64,000 nucleotides of DNA, from assembly GCA_017407125.1 (NCBI GenBank), contig JAFQXE010000038.1, positions 124,001 to 188,000 on the forward strand. Direction: 5' to 3'. Shown piece by piece: positions 18,009 through 27,046 of this stretch (positions are counted from its first letter, which is position 1; each line of letters opens with the position of its first letter). Made by a program: the position numbers and the translations under genes. The notes beneath the pieces are model-generated. The model was not told the origin of the DNA, searched no databases, and worked only from the letters and a program-made list of their open reading frames with translations. The DNA is from Thermoguttaceae bacterium. Its GTDB lineage: Bacteria; Planctomycetota; Planctomycetia; Pirellulales; Thermoguttaceae.

Positions 18009-21000
18009 TCATCCTATCCTTTGAGTAACAAAATTCCAGTACAGAAATTTAACGATATAATCATCGAAATATTTTTTCAGACTGTCAATATCAAACATGA
18101 TTCTGTTTGACTTATCCACGCCATTGGAAAAATAAAACCCTTTGTCTGACGAGTATTCCTTTAAGGGTTTTGATGAAGAAAACTGGTAATGATGGCTCAT
18201 CCATGAATAATCGCTGCGCTCGCTGGACTGGATTCTGAACTGACACTGTTCATGCGAATAAAAACCTATATGAAATCTGAGATCTTTTTTGGTCAATTCG
18301 CCGTCTTTATAATAATCCATTCCTTCCATAACATGAACGCCGCCCAGAGCTGACAGGAGCAGCATCGAGTGTCGGTCAGCCGTCTCAATGGACATCATGC
18401 TGCTATTGACAGCAAATTCATTTGTTTTGTAAATGCTGCCAAATTGCGAAGGATCGCATTCGATTATAAAATACTTAAAGTTTTCCGCAAGAGATTTGCC
18501 AAGGGCAGAAACGTCATCTTTATCTTTTTCCGTATTGACAAGCCGCTTCCGGTCAGGTTTCATACGCGCCAGAAGGTCTTTTTTACTTTTTTCCGTATTG
18601 ATATTGCCATCATTGTCAACCCAGCGATAAACGGAATCTTTCGTAGTGTAACGGTCTAAATACGTCTGAATGCTCTCAATATGATTTGTATACAGACATA
18701 TTCCGGAAATCAAATCGGATGGAACAATGCCGCTGAGCAATAATTCAAAAAACACGTTGCAGGATGTATCTTCGGACGAAAAGTATGCGACGCCCTTGTT
18801 GATCGGAAACAGGCAGAAAAACAGGTCTTCGAACGCTTGTCTAAACTCGTCTTTAGCGACAAGGAAATCAGCAGAATCCGGCGAATTCCCTAAAACGCGA
18901 TTTGAAAACCGTTCTTTTGACGTTAAATAATCATAAATCATATCGTTTTCCAAAGAAAACGCTTTCTGACGCATCTGATACAAACGGCTTATAACGTCTT
19001 TATGAATATTGTGCGTTAATATGATCTGTTGTTTATTTGACCGTTTAAAATACGGGTTATTCGCAGACCGCTCTGACAAACACTGTTCCTCGTAGAGAAC
19101 CTGGGATTGGAGCGACTCTACATAATCGCAATGATAAACGGAATTGACCATCATGGCGAATGAACGATACTGTTGAAGGAAAAACGCAATCTGTTGAGCA
19201 GATAGCGCCGGCGTTTTAGAATTTGAGTCTTGCGCTCTTGATTTTATTGATATATTGAACAGCTGCTCCGGTTTGACGGAATTCTCCGCCGCTTTATTCT
19301 TTTTTTGAGAAAGGGAAAAGCGAACGTCATAAGGCGTCTTTGAATTCCGCTTTGCCAAGGCTTCTGCCAGAGGATGCAAAATGTACGTTTCCACCGTTCT
19401 TCGCAGCGGCCTGGCGCCAAATTTTGGCGTGTATCCAAGTTCAACCAGTTTATCAATTACCGCATCGTCATAAGAAATGTTCAATTGACGCCATCGAACC
19501 CCTAAACGGCGATTGACGCTTTTGAATTCCAAATTGAGAATCTCGCGCAAAACAGGTTTCGACAACGCTCTGAACGGAACGATGCGGTCGATTCTGTTAA
19601 GCAATTCCGGTCGAACCAGCTTCGCGACGGCTTCAGTAAAATGCTCTTGAGTTGTATCCTGCTGCGATTGCTGCATCGCCATTGAGGTTTTCTCATACGT
19701 GTCAACGCCCAGGTTGGAAGTCAAAATAATAACGCAGTTGGTAAAGACAGCCAGACGTCCCGAAGAATCCGTCAGACGTCCTTCGCCCATGACCTGTAAA
19801 AACATGTCAAAAACGGACGGATCGGCTTTTTCAAATTCGTCCAGCAAGACAACGCCAAAGGGCTGAGCGCGAACCTGGGAAGTCAGAATGCCTTCGCCGC
19901 CATTGAGGCCGTTGATCAATCGATCGGCCGAGTCGGGATCCGAATATTCGCTCATGTCCAAACGAATCATGCGGCTGGGGTCGCTGTACAGATATTCTGC
20001 TAACGCCTTTGCCATTTCTGTTTTGCCAACTCCGGTAGGACCAATAAACAACAGCGTAGCAATTGGCCCCGTTTGACGAGCCAGACCAGACTTGACCGTT
20101 TCCAGCAGCGCTACAACCGTATCGACCGCGTTGACGTCTTGGCTGTTTGGGTCGCCGCTGTCTGACGTTCCATCCTGACCGATTACTCGAGAAGTAAAAA
20201 ACTGCTTTGCTTCCGCATGATCAAAAGGAATTGCCGGATCCAAAAGAAAATTGGGCAATCCGGTTTGCAACGTGAAAAAATCAATGACGTCGCTTTTATT
20301 AATTTCCTTTTTGCCGATATTGGCGTTTTTCGACAAGAGCAAATCCAGAAATTTAACTGCGGCGCCAGGAAGACTCTCATACGCGGAATATTTTTTGTAT
20401 AATCCTGTAATTGTAGATATCGCCTCATCGGAGATTTGAATATTTTTATAACCCTCGGCGCTTTTATGCAAAATGTTATTAGTTGCCTCTGTATTAGTTG
20501 GCTCCAATTTGATAACGTCGAACAATTGAATCAATCCCGGCTTGGCTTGTTCCAGGTCTGCAAACTGTTCGTTATTGCACTCTGCAACGACGCCAAAACT
20601 CTTTTTTTCCAAATATGGGACAAGGTAGTCTGCAACGCTGATTGGATGCCTGTAATATTGACCGACCTGATTCAGCTCCCACAGGTTTCCTAAATAATAC
20701 GCCCCGCGATGTTTCTTTGCAAACTGGGCAATCTGTTCCAAACGAGTATCAGGCTGATAATCCATATCTTCATAATCGTTTGCTCCCATTATAATTGGGG
20801 TTGTAGAATAGCAGGAAAAGTTGGAATGATTTTGAATTGCCCGTTGAGCGAACTGTTTCCACAGCGACGTCTTCCCCACCCCCGGCTCGCCGACAATCAA
20901 GACGCTTATCGGTCTATCCAGGGACAGACTTTCTGTCATGCGTTCCACCTGATTTTCAAATCCCGATAACTGATGAGCGCTGCATTTGACTACTTCCGTC

Positions 21001-21644
21001 AAACCGACGTCTGAAGGCTTGAGTTCGTTATTAAATTCCTCTTTACGCAATTGTTCTGTATAATGTTGGGTGAGCGTAGGATCATCCACCGTAAACGTAA
21101 AATGCTGAACTTCAAAAGACGTAATGCAGCTGGACTCAACAAGAACGTCTTGCCATTTTCCTTTTGTATGAGCGTAGACAGTTTTTTTGATTTCGTCTCG
21201 AATTATGTTCTTTTGGAGGTTAGCGTCGTCTGAACGTTTAACTTGTACGAACTTTTCAATCAGAGGAATCCAAAGAACGTAAAAGGTTTCATGTTCGCTG
21301 TATGTCAAATAGTAAACGTCAATTGGAAACAGAGTTTGATCCTGATTGTAGTTTTCATGCAGATTTGCATTCACTGGAACATTAAGCGTTGTCTTACCGG
21401 GAATCGGACGGTTTGTCTGGAAATGCCAAATATTCTCGGGAAACAAATAAAATGGAGATTCTGGATACTCAAGCGACGCCTTTATGTTGTCTTGAAGAAA
21501 ACGATTCATTCTCTTTTCAAACTCTTGAAAGCTGGAAAATTCAGTAATGCTTCCCAGAGCTGGCCATGAAGGACACTGGTACTTAACTAATCCGTTGGAA
21601 AAAAAAGAAAATGTAAACGTCAGCGATATTCTAATCAAACTCAT
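18009..21644 (-). CDS. ClpB-like double AAA+ ATPase with long C-terminal extension, first gene of the operon
   Basis: 1211 residues. The N-terminal ~210 residues are unrecognised. Module 1 has an intact Walker A GEPGVGKTS (252-260), but at the Walker B position reads YYLGNL (316-321) with no acidic residue. Module 2 keeps GPTGVGKT (535-542), LDEFEKA (D602, E603), the arginine-finger motif PELLNR (R684) and GARPLRR (R745), with NGLNGGEG where ClpB has the GYVGYEEGG pore loop. About 400 residues follow, beginning with long helices and including a segment LLLSALGGVHVMEG; this extension is not recognisable. Being promoter-proximal, it heads the operon with the genes at 14660 and 12239. No Clp protease, Hsp70 or secretion-system genes are nearby, so chaperone, T6SS ClpV and protease-partner roles are not supported. 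Confidence 0.85.
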   Translation of the reverse strand: MSLIRISLTFTFSFFSNGLVKYQCPSWPALGSITEFSSFQEFEKRMNRFLQDNIKASLEYPESPFYLFPENIWHFQTNRPIPGKTTLNVPVNANLHENYNQDQTLFPIDVYYLTYSEHETFYVLWIPLIEKFVQVKRSDDANLQKNIIRDEIKKTVYAHTKGKWQDVLVESSCITSFEVQHFTFTVDDPTLTQHYTEQLRKEEFNNELKPSDVGLTEVVKCSAHQLSGFENQVERMTESLSLDRPISVLIVGEPGVGKTSLWKQFAQRAIQNHSNFSCYSTTPIIMGANDYEDMDYQPDTRLEQIAQFAKKHRGAYYLGNLWELNQVGQYYRHPISVADYLVPYLEKKSFGVVAECNNEQFADLEQAKPGLIQLFDVIKLEPTNTEATNNILHKSAEGYKNIQISDEAISTITGLYKKYSAYESLPGAAVKFLDLLLSKNANIGKKEINKSDVIDFFTLQTGLPNFLLDPAIPFDHAEAKQFFTSRVIGQDGTSDSGDPNSQDVNAVDTVVALLETVKSGLARQTGPIATLLFIGPTGVGKTEMAKALAEYLYSDPSRMIRLDMSEYSDPDSADRLINGLNGGEGILTSQVRAQPFGVVLLDEFEKADPSVFDMFLQVMGEGRLTDSSGRLAVFTNCVIILTSNLGVDTYEKTSMAMQQSQQDTTQEHFTEAVAKLVRPELLNRIDRIVPFRALSKPVLREILNLEFKSVNRRLGVRWRQLNISYDDAVIDKLVELGYTPKFGARPLRRTVETYILHPLAEALAKRNSKTPYDVRFSLSQKKNKAAENSVKPEQLFNISIKSRAQDSNSKTPALSAQQIAFFLQQYRSFAMMVNSVYHCDYVESLQSQVLYEEQCLSERSANNPYFKRSNKQQIILTHNIHKDVISRLYQMRQKAFSLENDMIYDYLTSKERFSNRVLGNSPDSADFLVAKDEFRQAFEDLFFCLFPINKGVAYFSSEDTSCNVFFELLLSGIVPSDLISGICLYTNHIESIQTYLDRYTTKDSVYRWVDNDGNINTEKSKKDLLARMKPDRKRLVNTEKDKDDVSALGKSLAENFKYFIIECDPSQFGSIYKTNEFAVNSSMMSIETADRHSMLLLSALGGVHVMEGMDYYKDGELTKKDLRFHIGFYSHEQCQFRIQSSERSDYSWMSHHYQFSSSKPLKEYSSDKGFYFSNGVDKSNRIMFDIDSLKKYFDDYIVKFLYWNFVTQRIG

Positions 21645-22199
21645 GACTATAAACTATCAGCAAGAGATTATTTTAGCTATTTTTGTCTTTGATAATCCTA
21701 AGCTATATTCTCGATGATCGTCCAAAATGGAACGCATCGAAATAGTGATAATCCTTTTGTATTGCAGTATTTAACAACGAATAAAAACAAAAAACAGTTT
21801 GTGCAAAAGAACAATCACAGGAAAACGACAGCTTGTTCAATCAAATATAATATTGATTGAATAATTTGATTATAGCTCTTAATCGGTTTTTGTAAAGAGG
21901 ACGCACAATTCTTTTGAACCGAACAATCTGGGGGTTGCCTCGTCTTCCCTTGCGGCGGAAACATCCCCAAATCTTTAGAACATGGAAAGCTCCGCGGGTC
22001 GGCGAAGCGCCGCTCTGCCCTTTGCCCCGCCGATATCTTTCGCCGTAGTCGAAAACTATGCTGGATCGCGGATATAATCCGCCGAAGAAATTTAAGCCGC
22101 AAAGAACGCAAAGAACGCATAGTTTTTAAAACTTCGAGAACATCCTCCGCGTCTCCGCGTGAGATTTTCCTCTGTCGCAAAATGATATTTCCCGATGAC
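21645..22199. repeat. Gap upstream of the Clp-like operon, with dispersed repeats
   Basis: No gene is visible. The half nearest the operon is AT-rich and should contain its promoter, which I could not pin down. From about 21940 to 22175 there is dispersed repeat material: ttgcggcgg and atggaaagctccgc phrases (compare 6253 and 48546-48585), ctggatcgcggatataatccgcc near 22061 (compare 6371 and 48441), and ccgcaaagaacgcaaagaacgc followed by ctccgcgtctccgcgtgag (compare 29566-29592). Confidence 0.55.
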
Positions 22200-22227
22200 T
22201 TGCTTTTAAAATTTAACCGGGTATAAT
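22200..22227 (+). promoter_or_regulatory. Promoter of the large glycoside hydrolase gene
   Basis: TTGCTT (22200-22205), a 16-base spacer and TATAAT (22222-22227), about 80 bases upstream of the ATG at 22306. Confidence 0.7.
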
Positions 22228-22248
22228 TTTACTTAGTTGAATGTTGGC

Positions 22249-22267
22249 AAACGCGTCTGACGCGTTT
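22249..22267. promoter_or_regulatory. Perfect 19 bp palindrome, candidate operator
   Basis: aaacgcgtctgacgcgttt reads the same on both strands apart from the central base. It lies about 20-40 bases downstream of the -10 box and before the start codon, where a sugar-responsive repressor could block transcription. It could also act as an RNA hairpin. Confidence 0.55.
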
Positions 22268-22305
22268 ATTGTGTTTTCCTTCCCCCCTGCCTAAAAAGAA
22301 TAATT

Positions 22306-25300
22306 ATGACAAAATCAAGAATTCTGACTGTTTTGTTATGTCAGATGGTCGTCTTAACGACCTTAGCGACGGCGTTCGCGTTTGAATCCCCGCTTGATCT
22401 GTCCGACCCGTCCAAACTGCCGCCGGCGCCGGCAAACGCAATTGCATACCCGGAACGAGCTCCGCAAAATCTGCGGGAGAATTTCCAGAACCCGCCTGCC
22501 GGATACGGCGAAGTCCCGTTCTGGTGGTGGACTGGCGATCGGCTGGACAAGGCGCGTCTGGAATGGCAGATTGAACAGCTTCACCAAAAGGGCATTCCCG
22601 GCGTTCAGGTCAATTACGCTCACAAAGACACCGACGGCTGGGGCGCGTACAACAACGATCCGCCCATCTTCTCTGACGAATGGTGGGACTTTTATTCTTA
22701 TGCGTCTAAAGTCGCTGCAAAGTACAACATGGGAATCGGCTTGAGCACGTACACGCTCGACTGGAACAACACCAAAAACCTGTTCAACGACATTGTCTAC
22801 AACGAAAAGGAATTCAACGCCCGCGCTCTGAAAGGGAACCAGGTCAACATGGCTAAACCCGGCGCAACGTTTGAACTCAGGAAGTCGGAAAACCATATCG
22901 CGTTTGCCGCCTATCCGTTAGAAAACAGCCGCATTTCCGGACCTGGGTTCAAGCTGGAAGCGGATGAGAACGGGAAGTATCATATTCCGGCAGACGCCCC
23001 TGCGTCACAGTACACGATTTGGGAATTTCGATACGAAGTCCAGCCCGGCACGATAAACCCGATTCATCCGCAGTCAGGTCAGCGGATCATCGACAAGTTC
23101 TTCCAGCCGTTTGAAGATCATAATGGAAAATCCTCCGCCGGTTTGAACTTTTTCTTCAACGACGAATTGAATATTGGGTATCGCGGCTGGCAGTGGACGG
23201 ACGACTTTGCCGAACGCTTTGCCGAGGTGAAGGGATACGACTTCTATAGCGTCGCGCCGGCTCTGTTTACCGACATTGGAGATATAACCGCAAAAGTCAA
23301 AATGGACGCGATGGACGTTCAGGTTTATCTGGGCGAGCTGCGGTACTTCAAGCCCGTTTTCATGTGGCATTATTCCCGCGGGTTGACTTTCGGTTGTGAC
23401 AATAACGGTCGAGGAAAACAGCCGACGCAGTATCACGATTATTTCCGCGCGATTCGATGGTATACGGCTCCCGGTCACGACACGCCCGGCGGCAGCGCCG
23501 ACTTCATCAAAGACAAGGTCTCCGCATCCATCTGCGCCCTGTATCAGCGTCCGCGCGTTTGGCTGGAGGGCTATCATTCCCTCGGCTGGGGCGCCAATCC
23601 CAACGGGTTGATGTACGCGACCAACGAGAACTACGTTTTCGGAACGACGCTGTTCAATCTGCATGGGCTGTACTACACCACTCACGGCAGTTACTGGGAA
23701 TGGGCGCCGCCGTGCTACCATTTCCGCATGCCGTACTGGAAACACATGGACGTCTTTCTGAAATACTACGAGCGTTTGTCGTACGTCCTCAGCCAGGGAA
23801 CGTGGCAGGCGGAGGTTGCGATTATCTACCCCGTTGCGCCGTACTACGCCGGCTTGCAAGCCAACCAGAGCGAGGCGACTAAAACGGCGTTCGATTTGGC
23901 AAAGCAAATCTATGCGACCAATCGTGACATCGCCTTTATAGACGAGCAGTCGATTCTTCGCGCGTCGATCGTTCCTTCAAAGAACGGCGAGTCGGCGAAA
24001 CTGTCCGTTTCCAATATGAATTTCGCCGCGGTGGTTATTCCGTCCATGGAAGCTCTGCGCTGGGATGTTTTAACCAAACTGCGTCAATTCCAGCTTGCCG
24101 GCGGGACGGTTTACATCTACGGAAAGAAACCGATCGTTTCGGATCGCGCCGGGGCAAACGACCCGGTTCTGAACAAACTGGTTGACGAAATCATTCAGAC
24201 GTCTCAAGAGCGCATCGCCGACGTCGAAACAAACAGCAAGTTTACTGAGCCAGAAGCCGAGCCTCGCGTTTATCCGGGCGGGTTTACCGGCTATTGGGCG
24301 TGGTCAAAGGAATGCGTTACCAGAATTCAGGCGGTGGGAACGCTCAAAGGGCTTACCGACCAGCCGGCTCAATATCAGGTCAAGTTCTTTACCGACAATC
24401 ACGGCGACCTGTACGTTAACGACAAACGCGTCTGCTCCAACGTCAATTATACAAGAGGCTGGACGGGAACGCTGACGCTCAAAAACGGCGACAAAATCAA
24501 AATCCTCGCCAAAGACGACGACCCAAACGGGAATCAAACGGCGGGCATTTTCTTTGCCGTCTCTGACGGAGAAAAGACGCTCTTTTCAACGCTCGATTTG
24601 GGATACAAGCTCAGTGATAACGACGAAGTCAAACCGCTTGATCAGTTCAACGTTCACGACCTGCACCGATTCGGCAGAATCAACGTGCGATTCCCCCGAC
24701 ATACAACTGGGTCGGCGGAGCTGGACAAACAGGTTTACCTGTTCCCGCAAGACGTCCGCGCTGGCTCGCCGATTAAATATCTGCGCCGCAAAGCCGGCAA
24801 GTACGACGTCTATATGGTCATGGGCGCTGAGAAAAATTCTATCGTCTCGTTCCGCTGTACGGGACGTCCGGAACGCTGGAACCCGATGACGGGCGAGGTC
24901 TCTCCCGCGACTGTTACAGAAGTCAAAGACGGGTATACGTCCATTCAGATTCCGGTTACCAGCGCTGAAGCTTGTCTGTTTGTCTTTGACTCAACGCAAA
25001 AGGCGCAGGTCTCCGCGCCGGTTGAACCCAAAGCGATTGACGTTGTCCCGCTAACCGGGTCATGGACGTTCAAACTCATTCCGACCATGGACAACCAGTG
25101 GGGCGATTTCCGCCTTCCTGTAACGCCCGACAACCGCATGATCGGGGCGGAAGCGCGCCGATTGTATTACCGCGTCTCTGAAACCGAGAACTGGAAACCG
25201 TGTTCCGTTGGCTACGGACAGCGGTTCTGGCTCAAGTCCGTTCCGACGACAGCCGCGCCGACGTCCAACCCGGTGAAGTCGATGGATGAGCTGGATTCGT

Positions 25301-26517
25301 CGTGGTCGCCGTACGAGTTCTCCTGGCGATGGGGCATCGAAGGCAATCCCGGACATCAGGGCTGGCACGGCTTGAAGGAGAACTTCAGCGACCATTTCAT
25401 CGGTCTGGGCGCGACGCGAAAGGGACACAACGAAACGCTGTTCATCGCCGAAAACCCGCCAAAGCGATACTATTTAACGACTACGGTTTGCTGGAAGGGA
25501 ACGGCGACCATTCAAAAGGGCGGGAACCTGCCAGACGCCGTTTTTCTGGACGACAAGCCCGTTCCGCTTGACGCGAAAACGATTGAGCTTTCCGGCAAGC
25601 CGCAGATTCTGACGCTCTCGTATCCGACGGCGGGGCGGGGTTTCTGGTTCCTGGAAAAGGGTGCGAAGCCGCACGGGCGAGTGGACGAGGTTATGCCTCC
25701 GAAACAGCCGGTTTTGGCACTACCCGCGTCCAATCAGGAACCGACCTTGTCGAGCGTTCACGAACCGCGTCAGGCGCAGCCGGAATGGGACGATCAGCCT
25801 CGACAGGTTAAAGAAAAAGCGTTCCCGAACTCGATGAGCTGGTTTGTTCTCGACGCCGTCGAGTTTAGCGCCGTCAAACCGACGACAACGAAATATCGCT
25901 TTGACGCGCCCGCCGGCTTGGACGGCTTGACCCTCACGATGGCGGAAGCTGTTACATCGACCCCGCAAGTTTTCGTTGACGGCAAGGAATTCCCGGTGAA
26001 ATCAACGGCGCCGGTTGAACTCAAAACGCGACGATGGGTCTGTTCCGGCATCGGGTCGGTGAAACCGACGTATGTCGAGATTGTCCTGCCGGACTGCCCG
26101 GTTCAGGGCGGAGCTGCGTTTGCGGAACCGATAATCTTCTCAACCAAACAGGGAGAGATTGACGCTCTGACCGACTGGAGCTGGAATGGAACCGGACTGA
26201 ACTACTATTCCGGCGGCGCCGTCTACGGAAAGACGATTACTGTTACAAAAGAGCAGGCGCAGACAAAAGCCGTCATGTCGCTGGGCGACGTCTGCGCGAC
26301 GGCGGAAGTCCGAATCAACGGGAAATCCGTCGGCGTCCTGGTCTGTCAGCCGTGGGAACTCGACGTAACCGGCTTCTTAACCGAAGGCGAAAACCGTATC
26401 GAGATTGAAGTCTACAACACGTTGGCGAATCATTATCGAAGCATTCCGACCAACTACCACGGCCCGACGTACAAGTCCGGCTTAATCGGCCCGGTCGAAC
26501 TGCGATTCGAACGATAG
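22306..26517 (+). CDS. Large secreted glycoside hydrolase, GH106 (alpha-L-rhamnosidase)-like
   Basis: 1403 residues with a signal peptide (MTKSRILTVLLCQMVVLTTL..AFA). The N-terminal catalytic part has PPAGYGEVPFWWWTGD, WQIEQLHQKGIPGVQV and later FNDELN and WLEGYHSLGW segments, a layout I associate with GH106-type rhamnosidases: an (alpha/beta)8 barrel with beta-sandwich insertions. The C-terminus has the galactose-binding-like sandwich of the GH2/GH106 sugar-binding type (AEVRINGKSVGVLVCQPWEL, then LTEGENRIEIEVYNTLANH). It probably releases rhamnose or a related sugar from plant or mucin polysaccharides outside the cytoplasm. It is alone on its transcript with a good promoter and a palindromic operator candidate. 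The exact family assignment is moderate; glycosidase is more certain. Confidence 0.75.
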   Translation: MTKSRILTVLLCQMVVLTTLATAFAFESPLDLSDPSKLPPAPANAIAYPERAPQNLRENFQNPPAGYGEVPFWWWTGDRLDKARLEWQIEQLHQKGIPGVQVNYAHKDTDGWGAYNNDPPIFSDEWWDFYSYASKVAAKYNMGIGLSTYTLDWNNTKNLFNDIVYNEKEFNARALKGNQVNMAKPGATFELRKSENHIAFAAYPLENSRISGPGFKLEADENGKYHIPADAPASQYTIWEFRYEVQPGTINPIHPQSGQRIIDKFFQPFEDHNGKSSAGLNFFFNDELNIGYRGWQWTDDFAERFAEVKGYDFYSVAPALFTDIGDITAKVKMDAMDVQVYLGELRYFKPVFMWHYSRGLTFGCDNNGRGKQPTQYHDYFRAIRWYTAPGHDTPGGSADFIKDKVSASICALYQRPRVWLEGYHSLGWGANPNGLMYATNENYVFGTTLFNLHGLYYTTHGSYWEWAPPCYHFRMPYWKHMDVFLKYYERLSYVLSQGTWQAEVAIIYPVAPYYAGLQANQSEATKTAFDLAKQIYATNRDIAFIDEQSILRASIVPSKNGESAKLSVSNMNFAAVVIPSMEALRWDVLTKLRQFQLAGGTVYIYGKKPIVSDRAGANDPVLNKLVDEIIQTSQERIADVETNSKFTEPEAEPRVYPGGFTGYWAWSKECVTRIQAVGTLKGLTDQPAQYQVKFFTDNHGDLYVNDKRVCSNVNYTRGWTGTLTLKNGDKIKILAKDDDPNGNQTAGIFFAVSDGEKTLFSTLDLGYKLSDNDEVKPLDQFNVHDLHRFGRINVRFPRHTTGSAELDKQVYLFPQDVRAGSPIKYLRRKAGKYDVYMVMGAEKNSIVSFRCTGRPERWNPMTGEVSPATVTEVKDGYTSIQIPVTSAEACLFVFDSTQKAQVSAPVEPKAIDVVPLTGSWTFKLIPTMDNQWGDFRLPVTPDNRMIGAEARRLYYRVSETENWKPCSVGYGQRFWLKSVPTTAAPTSNPVKSMDELDSSWSPYEFSWRWGIEGNPGHQGWHGLKENFSDHFIGLGATRKGHNETLFIAENPPKRYYLTTTVCWKGTATIQKGGNLPDAVFLDDKPVPLDAKTIELSGKPQILTLSYPTAGRGFWFLEKGAKPHGRVDEVMPPKQPVLALPASNQEPTLSSVHEPRQAQPEWDDQPRQVKEKAFPNSMSWFVLDAVEFSAVKPTTTKYRFDAPAGLDGLTLTMAEAVTSTPQVFVDGKEFPVKSTAPVELKTRRWVCSGIGSVKPTYVEIVLPDCPVQGGAAFAEPIIFSTKQGEIDALTDWSWNGTGLNYYSGGAVYGKTITVTKEQAQTKAVMSLGDVCATAEVRINGKSVGVLVCQPWELDVTGFLTEGENRIEIEVYNTLANHYRSIPTNYHGPTYKSGLIGPVELRFER

Positions 26518-26532
26518 GTTATTTATAGTTGT

Positions 26533-26580
26533 GTGCGGGTCAGTCCGTACACGGATTTAACGGATTAGACGGATTTTCGC
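26533..26580. repeat. Short dispersed repeat downstream of the hydrolase
   Basis: The stretch gcgggtcagtccg.acacggattt.acggattagacgg recurs in reverse orientation at about 48692-48742 with few differences. It holds no reading frame of interest. Confidence 0.6.
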
Positions 26581-26597
26581 CGATTGTGCAATTTAAC

Positions 26598-26860
26598 TTC
26601 CTTACTAAAGTTTTTTGGAAAGGGGAGTTTGAGGGGAAGAACCTTTTTTTCAAAAAAGGTTTTCCCCTCATAATTAAACTTGAAAAAACTTCCCTAAAAG
26701 GGAGCCTGCTTGCAGGCGACCGAAAGTTTTTTCAAGTTAACGAGGCGCATACTTCTTTTTAAACACGAACAACACGAAATAAGCGAAATTTACGAAAATT
26801 TTTTGATTATAAAAAATTCTTTCGTTTGTTTTGTTCCTTTTCGTGTATTTCGTGTTTAAA
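26598..26860. repeat. Long dispersed repeat, copy 1 (~260 bp)
   Basis: This sequence matches 28318-28577 in direct orientation over its whole length with roughly a dozen differences and a few small indels by eye. It contains nested hairpins: ggggaagaaccttttttt against aaaaaaggttttcccc, then cttgaaaaaactt against aagttttttcaag around a GCCTGC tt GCAGGC hairpin, then aaacacgaa..cacgaaa against ttcgtgtatttcgtgttt. No protein is encoded. Confidence 0.85.
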
Positions 26861-27046
26861 TATTCTTTGGCAAAGCTTTCGCTCGCAAGCCGCGGGCGTA
26901 AACCTGCGGCTTATTTTTGTAGTTTGAGAAAATCGTACGAACCAAATTATCGAAAGAATCGTATTTATTGTTATATAACAGAAAAAGGGGAAAACGGTAA
27001 ATCCTTTTCTGTTTTTATCATCGTTCATTCTTTCAGAAAGGAAATC

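Noticed and set aside
12239..21644. Clp-like operon as ClpV of a type VI secretion system or a ClpAP/ClpCP protease
   Set aside because: No Tss, VipA/B, ClpP or ClpS genes are nearby, no ClpP-binding IGF/IGL loop was seen, and the ClpB-like pore loop is missing.
26529..26762. 77-codon frame downstream of the glycoside hydrolase
   Set aside because: It lies entirely in the dispersed repeat and its product is low in complexity.
26831..27046. 72-codon N-terminal extension of the thioredoxin-like protein
   Set aside because: It begins inside the flanking repeat and would bury the signal peptide that starts at 27047 with a good ribosome binding site.
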